Assembly (NCBI GenBank): GCA_910574455.1
Contig: CAJSYZ010000010.1
Coordinates: forward strand, 834,770-898,769
Source: Trichaptum fuscoviolaceum
Lineage: Eukaryota > Basidiomycota > Agaricomycetes > Hymenochaetales > Trichaptaceae
Reading direction: 5' to 3'
DNA: 64,000 nt
Both the position numbers and the translations under genes were made by a program. The notes below the pieces were generated by a model, which searched no databases, had not been told where the DNA came from, and saw nothing but the letters and a program-made list of their open reading frames with translations. Positions 1-11,122 of this stretch are shown piece by piece (the stretch's first letter is position 1; each line of letters opens with the position of its first letter).

Positions 1-118
1 TTGCAGTACACTTCCTATCGTTCTATGAGTCAGTGAGATACATTTTATTTTGGTCTATGTTAAACATCAGATACTTCTACCTTCAGTTCGTACTTCTCGT
101 TTACCCATGGTTCGTACA

Positions 119-1385
119 TCAATTTGTCAACTTAAGGAGATCACTCAATACACCCATTGCAGTGACTGCCGCTCCGGCCCCAGCTCCCTGTACAATCAAT
201 GGGCGGGCTCCATATCGTTTCGTGTGGAACATGATGATGTTGTCCGATCCTCCGAGGGAAGTGGCGAAAGCATGGGTATTCTCGTATCTAAGAATTCACA
301 TCACTCAACAAAAGGTTAATGGACTAGATGTAGAGATGCGTACTTCTCTAGAGAGGCCCTGATATTCTTTGATTTTACGTCGATCACCCCAACGTAGCGC
401 AAGACCTTGCCGTCTTTCTGAGCCTCGGCACGTAGCTGATCGAACTCTGCATCAAATTCAGGCAGGCGTGCCATGAATTCATCACCGTTCGAGACGGCCT
501 CTAGCGCCGACGGGACAAGACTGCGTGTATCCACGGATTTGTAGCCATCAGGGAGTGCAGACCTCAGAGCGGGGACGATCCGGGACAGGATGGTAAGCTT
601 CCGAGCAACATCGGCGCCGTTGAGGTCATCTCCTGGGTGAGGTTCCTTTTATATATAATGTAAGAAGCAGGGAATTTAGGTAGTGGAAGGAGAGAATTAC
701 AGTATAACCGCTTTCGCGTGCGATCTTTACGACAGAAGAGAATGATGGGCCACCCGCTGCTGAGGTTGAGAAGTTATTAAAGATGTAGCTCATGGTCCCT
801 GAGAAGACTCCCTCTATTTTCGTCACCTGAGAGTACACACGGAAGGTTGAGATCAATCTGTTTCAAGCCGATGAATTGATCCTTTACCGTATCACCAGTG
901 GCAACTAAGTCTTTGAGCGTTGAGATAATTGGCAGACCAGCTCCAACGGTAGATTCATTCAAGAATCGTGCGCCTGTGGCTTCGCTTGATTTCAGTATTT
1001 GCTCGTACAGACCAAGTTCTCTAGAGAACGCCTTTTTGTTCGGGGTAATAACATTGATTCCAAGTGATAGAATTTGAGGATAGAGAGAAGCGATGGAATC
1101 CGCCGATGTGTTGTCGATAAAAACGACTTTAGAACCCGATTTCGCGAGTCTCCCCAGTTCTTCAATGAAGGGCGGAATATCAAGCGGTTTGCTAGACGTT
1201 TCTACCGTAGATCGCCAGTCAGAGTTCGTGATTCCGTCTGGTGCATATAGGACGCGCTTTGAGGAGGACAGGGACACGATTTTGGCTTGGCCTTCGGGTA
1301 GAGCGAGAACTTGGTCGACGAACTCAGCACCAACCAATCCGACGCCAACGACAGCGACAAACAAAGGCTGTTTTCCCTTTGCCAT
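119..1385 (-). CDS. HOM6: Homoserine dehydrogenase, 4 exons
   Basis: Catalyses NAD(P)H-dependent reduction of aspartate semialdehyde to homoserine, the branch point to threonine and methionine. Splicing exons 1385-888, 826-701, 645-344 and 287-119 (introns of 61, 55 and 56 bp, all GT-AG) gives 364 aa, close to the 359 aa of yeast Hom6. The N-terminal Rossmann motif GVGLVG is at residues 14-19. TPNKK places Lys117 where the yeast enzyme has its catalytic lysine. ESTVGAGLP lies near residue 150. The substrate and catalytic segment GYTEPHPGDDLNGADVARK follows exon 2, with Glu209, Asp220 and Lys224 matching the known active-site residues. The C-terminus QGAGAGAAVT is also conserved. The reading frame is intact, and the 5' end faces a 1.4-kb gap before the hydrophobins. 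Family assignment is secure; introns were placed by eye. Confidence 0.95.
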
Positions 1386-2722
1386 GTCTTTTTTGAGCTC
1401 AGGTAAATACTATGATGAGGTTGCCCGAGTAGTAGAAGGTGAAGATGCGCGTCGGATTATAAACCCGAACGAGTATGACTGTTAGAACTAAATTAGATCT
1501 CCGCCATTCAAAGTACGGCCAAGTACTATAAAGTTCGTCGGGCAGACGTCTACAGCCATGATAATAATTTAAAGTACATTTTTATAACGTTTATTCGTTC
1601 TGCTCAGCTTCGGAAATACTTTGGGTGGGCAGTATGAAAGTTGTAAGTATGCCTGTCATGAAGGGTGCCGACGTCTGCCGGGAGCAATTATGTACAAATA
1701 CACCAACAACAACTTGAACATGAAACTTGAATCGACTCGTCACTGGCTGTCGCAACTCGCTTCCTTTTTGACCTCTGCCATGAAGTTCGACTTTGCCGTG
1801 TAATTCATCGAAGCCTGTTATCATCCTACATCTCACAGTGACTCACACGCCCGTACCACATCTACGCTCTATTGGCTAACACAATCGCCTCAACTCTATA
1901 GCTCTCTGCATGTGTGTTGGCGAATGAAAACCATCCATTCTATGGGTCAAAATTTCGGACAGAAATTCAAGTGGATTTGGCAAAGCTCACTGATCTTGAT
2001 GGGCTTCTGAATATGCTACTGTGTTCCGGTCCGCCACGATCAACTGACGTCTCAGCCACACCGAATGCCTTCATGCGGGCGCAGACCCGCTCTCGACCAT
2101 CTTGTTTATGCGACACTCGTACAGATGTTCGAGACTCGGAGCTTGGGGAGAAATGGAAGCAATACAGAAAGATTTCGCTGTGTACTGTTCTTCTATTTCT
2201 TCACATCAATTTGTCGAGGCCCATGCGCAGAAAAATAGAAGACGGCATCATCTGCCGATCCCTCGGAAGCGTCACTCATCGCTGCCTCGGTGAGACCGCA
2301 CCTTCTCAACGCGTCGTCTTATTCTCGACCCTAGCAACGTTTCCCGACCGTCATTGGACCGCTTGGTATCTGACACTGGACGACAGATGACTTCGATCTG
2401 GCCTCCTTAATCTCCCGTATGCTGGAAAGCGGTTATTCGGATAATGTTCCATATCCTCAGGCTTTCGCCGCTACATTCAAAATCTTGAACATCTAGACAT
2501 TCGAAATTGTGGTGTCTTGGCGGGAGCAAGTACAATCCGCACCGCCCGGGCGTAAATCCTGAGAACCCGCTTTCCTCTAACACCAAAGAGGCAGGCTGGA
2601 CCTGTCTCTCGTCTGTTGGATCAGATCGAATGATTGGAATTTTGGCCTAGCTCTGGGCAGGGAAAACGGAGAGGTGGGTTCCGAAAGGTTTGATTAAAGC
2701 AAACAAACCATCACAGTAGCGG
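1386..2722. other. Intergenic, no supported gene
   Basis: Contains the upstream region of the homoserine dehydrogenase gene and, from about 2500, the upstream region of the first hydrophobin. Open frames here (for example 1914-2390) have no recognisable motif and no intron structure. Confidence 0.6.
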
Positions 2723-2728
2723 TATAAA
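2723..2728 (+). promoter_or_regulatory. TATA box of hydrophobin 1
   Basis: TATAAA lies 110 bp upstream of the ATG, inside a block (about 2515-2730) that resembles 4340-4545 upstream of the second hydrophobin. The shared GTATAAAGG context argues that this is the core promoter. Confidence 0.65.
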
Positions 2729-2837
2729 GGTGCATTGATTTCGAAAGATTGAGAGTCAAGTTGTTCATTCATCAGCTTACCACTCCTCCAATAACTAGAC
2801 CTCACCGGCCTTACACCTCGTCCTCTACTCATCAATC

Positions 2838-3364
2838 ATGAAGTTCTCTGCCATCATTGCCGTTGTTGCGCTTCCCATTCTTGCGGTCGCCACGCCGGCT
2901 CCGGCTCCGATTGAGGCTGTGAGTGCTGCACTGAACGACTTGTCAGTAAATGGACACTGATCCTTGTTTTACTTTTCCAGAGACAACAGTCATGCAGCAC
3001 TGGATCCCTCCAATGCTGCAGCAGCGTACAGACGGCCAGCAGTGGCGGTCTCCTTAGTGTCATTCTTGGCCTCCTCGGTGTCATTGTCGGCGCGGATGTC
3101 CCCATCGGTGTCACTTGTTCCCCGATCACCATCATCGGTGTTAGCGGTACTAACTGGTGAGAGCTTCCTGCTTTGTGTGCTATTTTTTCTATATTGCTAA
3201 CAACCATTTTCTTCCTCAGCGCATCGCAGACTGTTTGCTGCGAGAACAACAGCTTCAGTAAGAAACAGTCCTAACAATCATTCTTTTAGAACGCTGATCT
3301 AAATTTATCTCCTACAGATGGTGTTGTTGCTGTCGGCTGCACGCCGATCAACCTCGGCCTCTAA
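2838..3364 (+). CDS. Class I hydrophobin, copy 1
   Basis: Small secreted amphipathic protein that self-assembles at air-water interfaces and coats hyphae or fruiting tissue. Exons 2838-2918, 2981-3156, 3220-3257 and 3318-3364 give 113 aa. The signal peptide MKFSAIIAVVALPILAVA is followed by a short APAP linker. The eight cysteines follow the pattern C-6-CC-32-C-12-C-5-CC-12-C, within class I spacing, with short connecting loops typical of small basidiomycete forms. The second copy lies 1.3 kb downstream on the same strand with matching intron positions, so the pair arose by tandem duplication. Frames and splice sites look functional. Confidence 0.95.
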
Positions 3365-4534
3365 TTTCGTTATTCGATTTTCGACTTGGATTTTGGAGGG
3401 GAAACACGCGTTCTGAAATTCTTGGACTGCTATAGCTTTATGCTTACGAAGTTGTAGTAATATTATGCGGTATTCAATCTTATGTGGCTTCTTGAGGTCA
3501 TGGAATCACTTTGTCCAGATCAACTTGGTCTTGCTGAGTCAACGCAATCAGCATACAATCTGAGGACTGACAACATATGCATAAACATGAGCTGTAGAAG
3601 CACTCAGGCATGAGCTCGAGGTCCTGTGTCCAAGGAAACGCGAAGATATCGTAGACAAGATAGACAAAAACTTGAAGAATGGTTTGGGTAGTTGTCGGAG
3701 CTTCAATAAACTAAACTCAGGCTAACACTGGCATCAGTGATGATGCCGTGAGAAAATGATGTTTAGGGGGAGCTAATAACTTGAAGTCTTCTTTTCCGTC
3801 GTTTGGTTTGTACTTCCTGTACTCTACTTACAAACCAAGATACATATCACGTCTGGCAGCTATATGTTCAATGTCTTCGATGAGTACCGGTGGATGGGAT
3901 ATACAACTGGACAGATGAAATCAAAGACTAAATGCAAAACTTGACTCGGACGTTGACCGGCCTTCCGGTCAAATCAGTCATCGCCTTACTTCTGAGGACC
4001 TATCTACTGTGGCGTCGCTTCTCTTTCTCGGTCCACAAATATCATCGAATCCAGAGAGTGCACAAAGAATTGGGAGAAGATTGTGCAGCGTCTATGTTGT
4101 ACTCCCACAGCCAATTATTTCGTGCCTTCAGACGTATTGTCTGCTGCTGTCTCAGCGAGATTGCGCCTCACCATGAAGTCGGCTTAAGCCTATCGGTCCT
4201 ACCAACTTTTCCCCGTTCTTTTCCCGCTATTTGTCTCTTTGCTAATCATTCCACAAACGTCTGCACCCGCACTCTGTTTTCGATTCATTGCATTACAAAG
4301 GCTAAAGGCCTGATCATCTGCCACAATGATGGCTTGGCGAGAGGAAAGTACAATACGCAGAGTCCAGAAGGCTGCAAGCCCGCTTCTTATTACAGTAACG
4401 CGTTGAAAGGTCTGTCAAGGCCAGTCTCGCAAAACCGACGAATTTCATTCAACAATGGACTTTTACTGTCAGAACGGACAGAGAAGACGTTCCCGGGAGA
4501 CTAGGTGAGAGTAAACAAATCACTGCAGAGATTG
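3365..4534. other. Spacer between hydrophobins, holding the promoter of copy 2
   Basis: No supported gene. The last 200 bp match the region upstream of copy 1 in short conserved blocks (AAGTACAAT, CCCGCTT, GTATAAAGG). An open frame of 190 codons (3932-4504) covers this promoter but is not kept in the copy 1 counterpart. Confidence 0.6.
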
Positions 4535-4540
4535 TATAAA
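4535..4540 (+). promoter_or_regulatory. TATA box of hydrophobin 2
   Basis: TATAAA lies 99 bp upstream of the ATG and aligns with the TATA box of hydrophobin 1 in both sequence context and spacing. Confidence 0.65.
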
Positions 4541-4638
4541 GGAAGGGTAAATTCGATGGTTGAGGGGGCAGTTCGATCAGCTATCTAAACGCACCATCAG
4601 TCTTTCCGGCTAAAAACGTTCTCTACCTCCTAACCATC

Positions 4639-5165
4639 ATGAAGTACTCTGCTGCCTTTGCCATTGTTGCACTCCCAATTTTTGCGGTCGCCACGCCGGC
4701 CCCGGCTCCGGCGCCGATCGAAGCTGTGAGTGTTGCTTCGAAGTTCGTTTGTGATTACTGATATTAAGTCTTTTTTTCAGAGACAACAGTTCTGCAATAC
4801 TGGGTCGATCCAGTGCTGTAGCAACGTCGCGACGACTAACGACAACGGCGTTATCGGTGCTCTTCTTGATCTCCTTGGCGCCGTTGTTGGCGTCAATGTC
4901 CCCGTTGGTGTCACTTGCTCCCCTATCACTGTCGGCGTAAGCGGTACTGACTGGTAAGGCTCTTATACGTTTTATGATGCGTCTCATCGGGAATTGACAT
5001 TCGACTTTACTCAAAGTACCAGCCAGACTCTTTGCTGCGACAACGATGACTTCGGTATGAATTCTTTCCTTCTACGTCGATCATTATACGACAACTAATC
5101 TTACTCTGATTTCTGCAGGCGGTGTCATCGCCATCGGCTGCACGCCTATCACTATTAGCCTCTAA
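4639..5165 (+). CDS. Class I hydrophobin, copy 2
   Basis: Same role and architecture as the upstream paralogue. Exons 4639-4725, 4781-4953, 5017-5054 and 5119-5165 give 114 aa. The signal peptide MKYSAAFAIVALPIFAVA is followed by a slightly longer APAPAP linker. Cysteine spacing is C-6-CC-32-C-11-C-5-CC-12-C. All three introns fall at the same places as in copy 1, and exons 3 and 4 have identical lengths (38 and 47 bp). The loop between Cys3 and Cys4 differs most (TTNDNG against TASSGG), as expected of recent functional duplicates. No disruption is seen. Confidence 0.95.
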
Positions 5166-5521
5166 TCCTGGCGTATATTTCGAGTTCTCGGGTTTCTTGA
5201 CGAAAAGATTGCGGTTTGCTTGTTATAGACCTGATTAATTTGGTATTTCTTTGTGTGTCATTGCGGTAGAAATTATGTTATGTAGAAAATCATACTGAGC
5301 TGTTCTCTGTCCCACACTCTCTTCGATTTAATACCGGAGAAACAGAGGTGGCTGAAGGTTAAGACGGCGCGAACTCTGACCAAAAATCGGAGAAGGCGTG
5401 GGTCCGGACAACCCAAACAAATAGCGTGAAAATCGGATGCCGGACCTGATGCCGGACACTTTAACCCTGAGTGAAAGAGCCCGTCGATAACCGTTTCTCG
5501 TCGACACTGCCCTGCAGAATC

Positions 5522-8500
5522 ATGAACGGCTCCTCACCAGAATCTGCCGTCGAGCCCTCCTCAAACAGCGAGCAAGCCCGTACAAGACGTGCCTACAAGG
5601 CCTGTCTCCACTGCGTACGTTGTCAAGCTCTACTATACCTTATCTTGATGTTGATGTTCGTTGTTCTCATGGGGCGACGCACAGCGAGCTCGCAAAGCAA
5701 AGTGCGATTTAGGTGACATAGACGCACCAGGACAGCCCCCATGCGCTCGTTGCAGAAGGGAGAGGCGAGAGTGCATATTTGCGCCCTCCTTTAGAGGCGG
5801 AAAGATCGCAAAAAGGTCGTCGACGACGGCTCCGAACGCCAGTGTTGCTGAGGGAGCAGTATCGACTGATAGTGTTGGAAAGACGTTGAATGGTCTTGAA
5901 AAAGGGTCAAGTGAGTCACTGATGCCTTCTTATCGATATAGACCCTCCTCTGCAACACCGACTGTCTTTGTCTATATTTATGGGACATTAACAGTTCTCT
6001 GTCTTCTGCCGAGGAGCAGCAACTTCCGGTTATGACGCGGGTCGTAATTTTTCAATTCTTTCCATATAAACGGTCTTTGTTTGCACCTGGCATGCCTTCT
6101 AGTACATGTAATCAGGTGTCGCGTTCAGACGAACCCTCCACGAGAATGTGAACGTGAGATGTGGAGGTCGGCAGGCCAGTCACCGTCGGCGCATTGCTCT
6201 CGCCCGCCCCCTTTCATATTCATGCAGTTTTGCAACCCGGAGTGAACATCGGCTGACCACCCTCTATGACCACAGAAACTCTGTCGACGTTCTCGACGTC
6301 AGACTTAGATCTTGACAACGACGTTGAGCGTGGCGCTTGTAGTTCCACGGACGAGCGCCCTCGAAAAGCTATGCGCCTCGACTCAACAGACCCTGATCTC
6401 GAGCGATCCGGAGGCGATGGCGATGCCTCGGGAGACAGCGAAGAGCGACTCGAGCGGTTAGATCCACAGAGCCTTGCGGCCGCATCCCTCCGAAATCCAA
6501 CGGACGCGTTAAACTTGCTTGCTCTTGCTGCAGATGTTGATCGTGCTTCGAAGGGCAAGGGAAAGGGGAAAGGGAAAAATAAGCGGCGAGGATCGCGCGG
6601 AATGTACGAGCAAGATGATGAGGAACCCTCGATGGAAAATAACACCTCGAATGTGAACTCTACTATTGGTCTTGGTTTAGTTGGAACCGAAGGGAGAGAG
6701 CACCCTAAGAATGGTGTGACTGTGGCTTCGAACAACCAGGCTCACGGGCATCATCGAGCTCATACACAACATCGCCTTTCCTCATATCGTCTTGTGAAGT
6801 CGGGCGTTGTTACTCCGGCAGAACTTATGCATCTCACGAATCTGTTCTTCTCGCGCGTGCACATCGTATTCCCGATGATGCCGCACTATCGGATCCCCAA
6901 AAACGAGGTAGACCTGGCCAAGTTCGCCAAGGAAGAGAACTATTTGATAACGGCGATTGTTGTAATAACAAGCCGTCAGGAAAAGATGTTCGATGTGCAC
7001 GAAAAGAGTTGGGAATATATGCAGGTGAGCCAGCTGATGTTCATTTTCTCCTTCTTATGTCTAATTGGTGACATTTCGGCAGACTCTCATTAACGAGATA
7101 ATTCTCGGCAAAGTAGCTTCCGTTAGTGCCGTTGAAGCCCTTCTTCTCTTGTCCGGTAAGTAAAGCCTCACCGAAGATAGTTGAAAATATTGTGTATTCA
7201 AGTCCAATTAGAAAACCTTCCCCGTCGCTCGGAGCCCGCTACAGAGGATGAAGAACATCGCATGTCATGGATGCTCGTCGGCATGGCCGTCCGTCTTGGA
7301 TACATGCTCGGCTTAGATCAAAAGACACTTCGTCCAGTGAGTCCCAGCGGCGATCGTGTCCACGGAGACAAGAATCGCGAAGTAATGAGTGAAAGCGAAC
7401 GTCTCGATCGTGAGGTGTTAGCGTGGACATGTAAGTTGCGGTTAGCGACAGATGCAGAAAATCGCGATATTGACCTTTCGTTAGATTGCTATATATTTGA
7501 TAGAAGGTGAGGCTTCGTGTGAGGAAGAATAGCGTGGTCGAAGCTCATGCAGAAACGTAGTATATCGATTCGTTCAGGGAAAGCATTCTGGAGTAGAGGT
7601 AATGGGTTCATTTCATCTCAACTTCCAGGCAGTCGCTTAAGCAACCAACAGGTCCTGGGCTGTGCTTCCAGCGCACTTATAGCAGCTCTATGCCCAACTC
7701 ATCCGATACGTTCCCGTCCCTCAAGGCGATTCCGGGTGTCCAAGATGATTTTGCTTCCATGTTGCAAGCGTTAGTCTACCATTTATGCCCATACGACTGT
7801 GGTCTCAGATTTTTTTCCAGGTATACTGAGTTAACGCAGACCATGGCTTCGGCGCATGATGTGCTGTACCCTTCCAAGGATAGAACAATCGCTCTTGTGA
7901 GGGTGGGGGATTATCATAAGTATGTTAATTACTGACCGCTCTACGTGATATGTTGTACTCAACATGTTTCACCTCAGATATTTAGACGAGTTTACTCGAA
8001 GTAAGTTTCTCTTACCTTTTTTCCCTCATCAATTCACTAAGGTTTGCTGCTTTATTGTGTGCAGGCATTGTAAGTTCATGATATCTCTTTTGTGCGAGCG
8101 ACCGTCTTAAAATGTATAGAATGGATTCCGGTTAAACTGGGCGGACAAGGTTTGGGAGACATCCGTTGTGACGGAGTGTGTTTGGCTGAGCTTTGTGAGC
8201 ACCAAGCTTTATTATCCTCGGGCCGGCCTCTCACAACGAGCAAACCTGAAATAGCACTATTTGCGACTTTATATCTACGCGTTCGCCTTCCAGGCACATG
8301 TTCAACGGAGCACTTCGACCTCACACGATGGGAAACAGATTGCTGACACAGTCATATTTCCGCGCGGACCAATGGGGAGTCCGGACGCGAGGTTCATCCT
8401 GGAAGCAATTGATGCTGCTGTATGTCGTCGGTTTCCTGGTAGCTTCTCTCCAGATGACTATTCTAATTAATCACTACAGACTTGTCTGCTGAGGATTGCG

Positions 8501-9570
8501 GTCGACAAGTTACACCCAAGTGGCAGGATGGCTTCCCTACCTTGGCGCTTCTTTCTATACTTTTCGTAAGAACGGTTATTCGTCACTCATTCTCAATAAC
8601 TAACCGTTATACACAGCTACGCGGGCGTTTTCTTACTGAAGGTAAGCTGCAAACTATCCCAGTGCTATCCACTTGCTAATTTTCGTTTCAGGCCGTGTTT
8701 GTCGGAGCCGTCGTTCCTCAAGACCAGCGCGACATCGTGCAACTCATTAAAAAGGTCATTTTATGTCTCGCACACGCCAGCTCCGACGACCAGCATTATG
8801 GCATCCGCTACGCTCGTCTCTTGAATGGCCTCCTCCGTGTGTTCAGCAGAGGTGTAGATGGTGTCGCTAGCCAGGTCAACTCGCCAAAACGGCATGGGTT
8901 ATCTGACCTTCCTCTTGTCAAGACGGACGACAGTGATCGCGAATTGTCTACTCTCCACCCGATGGCGCCACCGGCAAGCAACAACTCAGATAGGGCATAT
9001 CCAAAACTAAACGGCAATGCTTCGCGGACGAACGGCGTGAATGGTACAAGTAGTGTCAATCATGACTCACATATGAATGGCATGGATATCGATTCGCAAA
9101 GGCAAGTCAGGCCTCTTCCTCCAATTAATACAAGCCTGGAGGGTCCGGCACACCCTCCGCCAGGCAATGCATATTACCACTCCCCTCGTCATCGCATGCC
9201 CCCCACATCAGCGCACCCGCACTCTCCATCTCAAGCTCAAGTCTTCAGCCCGGAAGCGTCCGCGCCGCACAGCTTCCCGCATCCACAGCAACACCAACAA
9301 CGTCAAATGTATGCACAGCGGTCACAGGGCACGACGTCGTCAAACGGGTACGATGTCAACCAAGGCGGAGGAAGCTCTGGCTTCGAAGTCTTCCAGCCAG
9401 GTTACCAATTTCAGTTTGATCTGAACTGGCCGCCGATGGAGCCGGATGGTCTAGCGCAGATGCTTTCGGATGATCATTCTCTGGATGGCGATTTCTGGAT
9501 GTCGTTGCCTAACCACGCTCAATGGCAGACATGGCCTGTTGGGACGACTCCTACAAACCCCCACAATTGA
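5522..9570 (+). CDS. Zn2Cys6 transcription factor with fungal_trans domain, ARO80-like
   Basis: Nuclear DNA-binding regulator. About sixteen exons join cleanly. Exons 1 and 2 build the zinc cluster CLHCRARKAKCDL...CARCRRERREC, split by an intron directly after the second cysteine. Its CDLG and PPCARC surroundings recall yeast Aro80, an activator of aromatic amino-acid catabolism. An acidic and basic linker with a GKGKGK run follows. The fungal_trans region runs from LVKSGVVTPAELMHL through MSWMLVGMAVRLGYMLGLD, the segment around WSRGPGLCFQ, and PRGPMGSPDARFI. A Ser/His/Gln-rich activation-like tail ends at 9570. One exon (8065-8069) is only 5 nt and is needed to keep frame. An in-frame ATG at 5471 could add 17 residues; 5522 has the better context. 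The target genes cannot be read from sequence. Confidence 0.9.
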
Positions 9571-9999
9571 TTCTGCGTAGTATTCAGCTCCCCTTTTAGT
9601 TCTCTTTCTTGCCGTCACTGTTCTCAACCTTGTTGTGATTCTATGTGTGCTTTGTACGCTCTGTCAGCTTGTATCCTGTGTCTTGTGTTTTGTTAACTTG
9701 TACAGCAGAAATCATTCATAAATAAACGCATGCGTATGACTGCTTTGCTGCATCCGTTTTCGTGTCTCCACTACTACTCTACTGTTCGATGTCCGGCTGC
9801 ACTGATTTTAGATAAAGGAACAAATTCATTGATATGGGAAATATTGATTTCATTCAGATTCTAGCTATTTCCTTCTACGCATTGACATTTACATTTACCA
9901 ACGTGAGCGAGTCCTGCGGATGCCTTTCGAGCTGTCTTCCATAACCTTCTTCATAATTTTATTCATGTGAACCTGAAACACTACATGAAATAACCAGAT
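9571..9999. other. 3' region of the transcription factor, no gene
   Basis: AT-rich sequence with AATAAA-like hexamers near 9718-9726, compatible with the 3' end of the upstream transcript. Nothing else is seen. Confidence 0.5.
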
Positions 10000-10077
10000 C
10001 TGCTTGATACAACAGAATGAGCGCATAATATTAATATACTTCATCGTAAGACATTAGACCATATACCTCATTCATAG

Positions 10078-11100
10078 CAGACCCACAAGGAGCCAGTTAA
10101 AGAGAAAAATTAATGACGCAGCAGATCCAGAGTAGTCTGAATTGAGTTGCACTTGCAAAGCAGAAGCATCGCTGTCCGAAGACAGACGAGCTCATGCTGG
10201 TACAATGTGTCGCGAATTGAGCTAAAGGGCAGGAGTCTCCCCCATGAACCTTCAACGTCCTCCCTTGTTGTGCCGGTGCGTCCTAACCTCAACTGCTCCC
10301 TAGCGGTGGTCGTAGACACGACCAGGTATTCCGTGACTTTGTGTCGAATTATGCGTGAACGTCCGCACATAATCAACGGCTGACCATCGGACTGCAGCTT
10401 GGCGGTCCGATGTCTAAAGGCACAGCCGTGACGCACCCGGGGGTCGGTGCTGCGAGACTCGCGACCTGTACGCCAATGCTCTACAGGGACTACACAAAGT
10501 CCCAGAAAACCTGTAATCAGACCAGGAGCAATAGTGTCGAGGGCTCAGACTCAGACATCTTGTGTATGTTCTGAGGACAAGGAGGAGGGACATTAGGCCT
10601 CTGATTACGTAGAGGCCCACCCTCCTGTATCCCTGGCTGATTTAACGTCGTGCACAACAGGGAAGTACGGACCATGAAAAAAGGAGAAAGCCCACCCAGT
10701 CCCCACTGCGCCTCTCAAGACACCCGCGACTTCATCCTCGTCAAAAAGATTCCTTGGACGACCAATGTCCCCAAGACCCCTTATATGTGGAAATGGGTTG
10801 TTTGGTGTGGGCGCGGGTGTGCGATTGTCTGGTACGCAGTGCAGATTTTGTCTCTGGACTCGGCTGGAGTCAGTCAGGAGGGACTAGAATACTCAGACCT
10901 TGGCCCGCTCGCGCAGAGAGAAGAGCAGCGCACGCAATGTGCGCCGTCATCGTGTGTATTGCGAGCATCGCGACCTTGGATCTGCTGGTGGTGTGGAAAG
11001 GAGAGCTGGCGGCGGCGACGACGACAAAAAAGCTGAGCAGCCAGCCCTGAACTTGAAGTAACTTAACTCTGGGTATAGTTATCGACTTGAATTCGACTTG
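10078..11100. other. Duplicated upstream region of F-box gene 1
   Basis: About 1 kb, roughly 96% identical to 45400-46410 reversed. Small frames on both strands stay open in both arms from 10110 to 10436. The plus-strand frame 10650-11036 is not conserved: the other arm carries compensating frameshifts within it. I therefore treat the block as non-coding promoter sequence, with a possible small gene at 10110-10436 unproven. Confidence 0.5.
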
Positions 11101-11122
11101 AATGACAATCACCATCAACAAA

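Noticed and set aside
3932..4504. 190-codon open frame upstream of hydrophobin 2
   Set aside because: It overlaps the duplicated promoter; the copy 1 counterpart does not keep the frame, and the protein has no motif or splice structure.
10650..11036. Plus-strand frame with W/C/R-rich end upstream of F-box gene 1
   Set aside because: The other duplication arm has compensating frameshifts that change the middle third, so the frame is not conserved although the DNA is.
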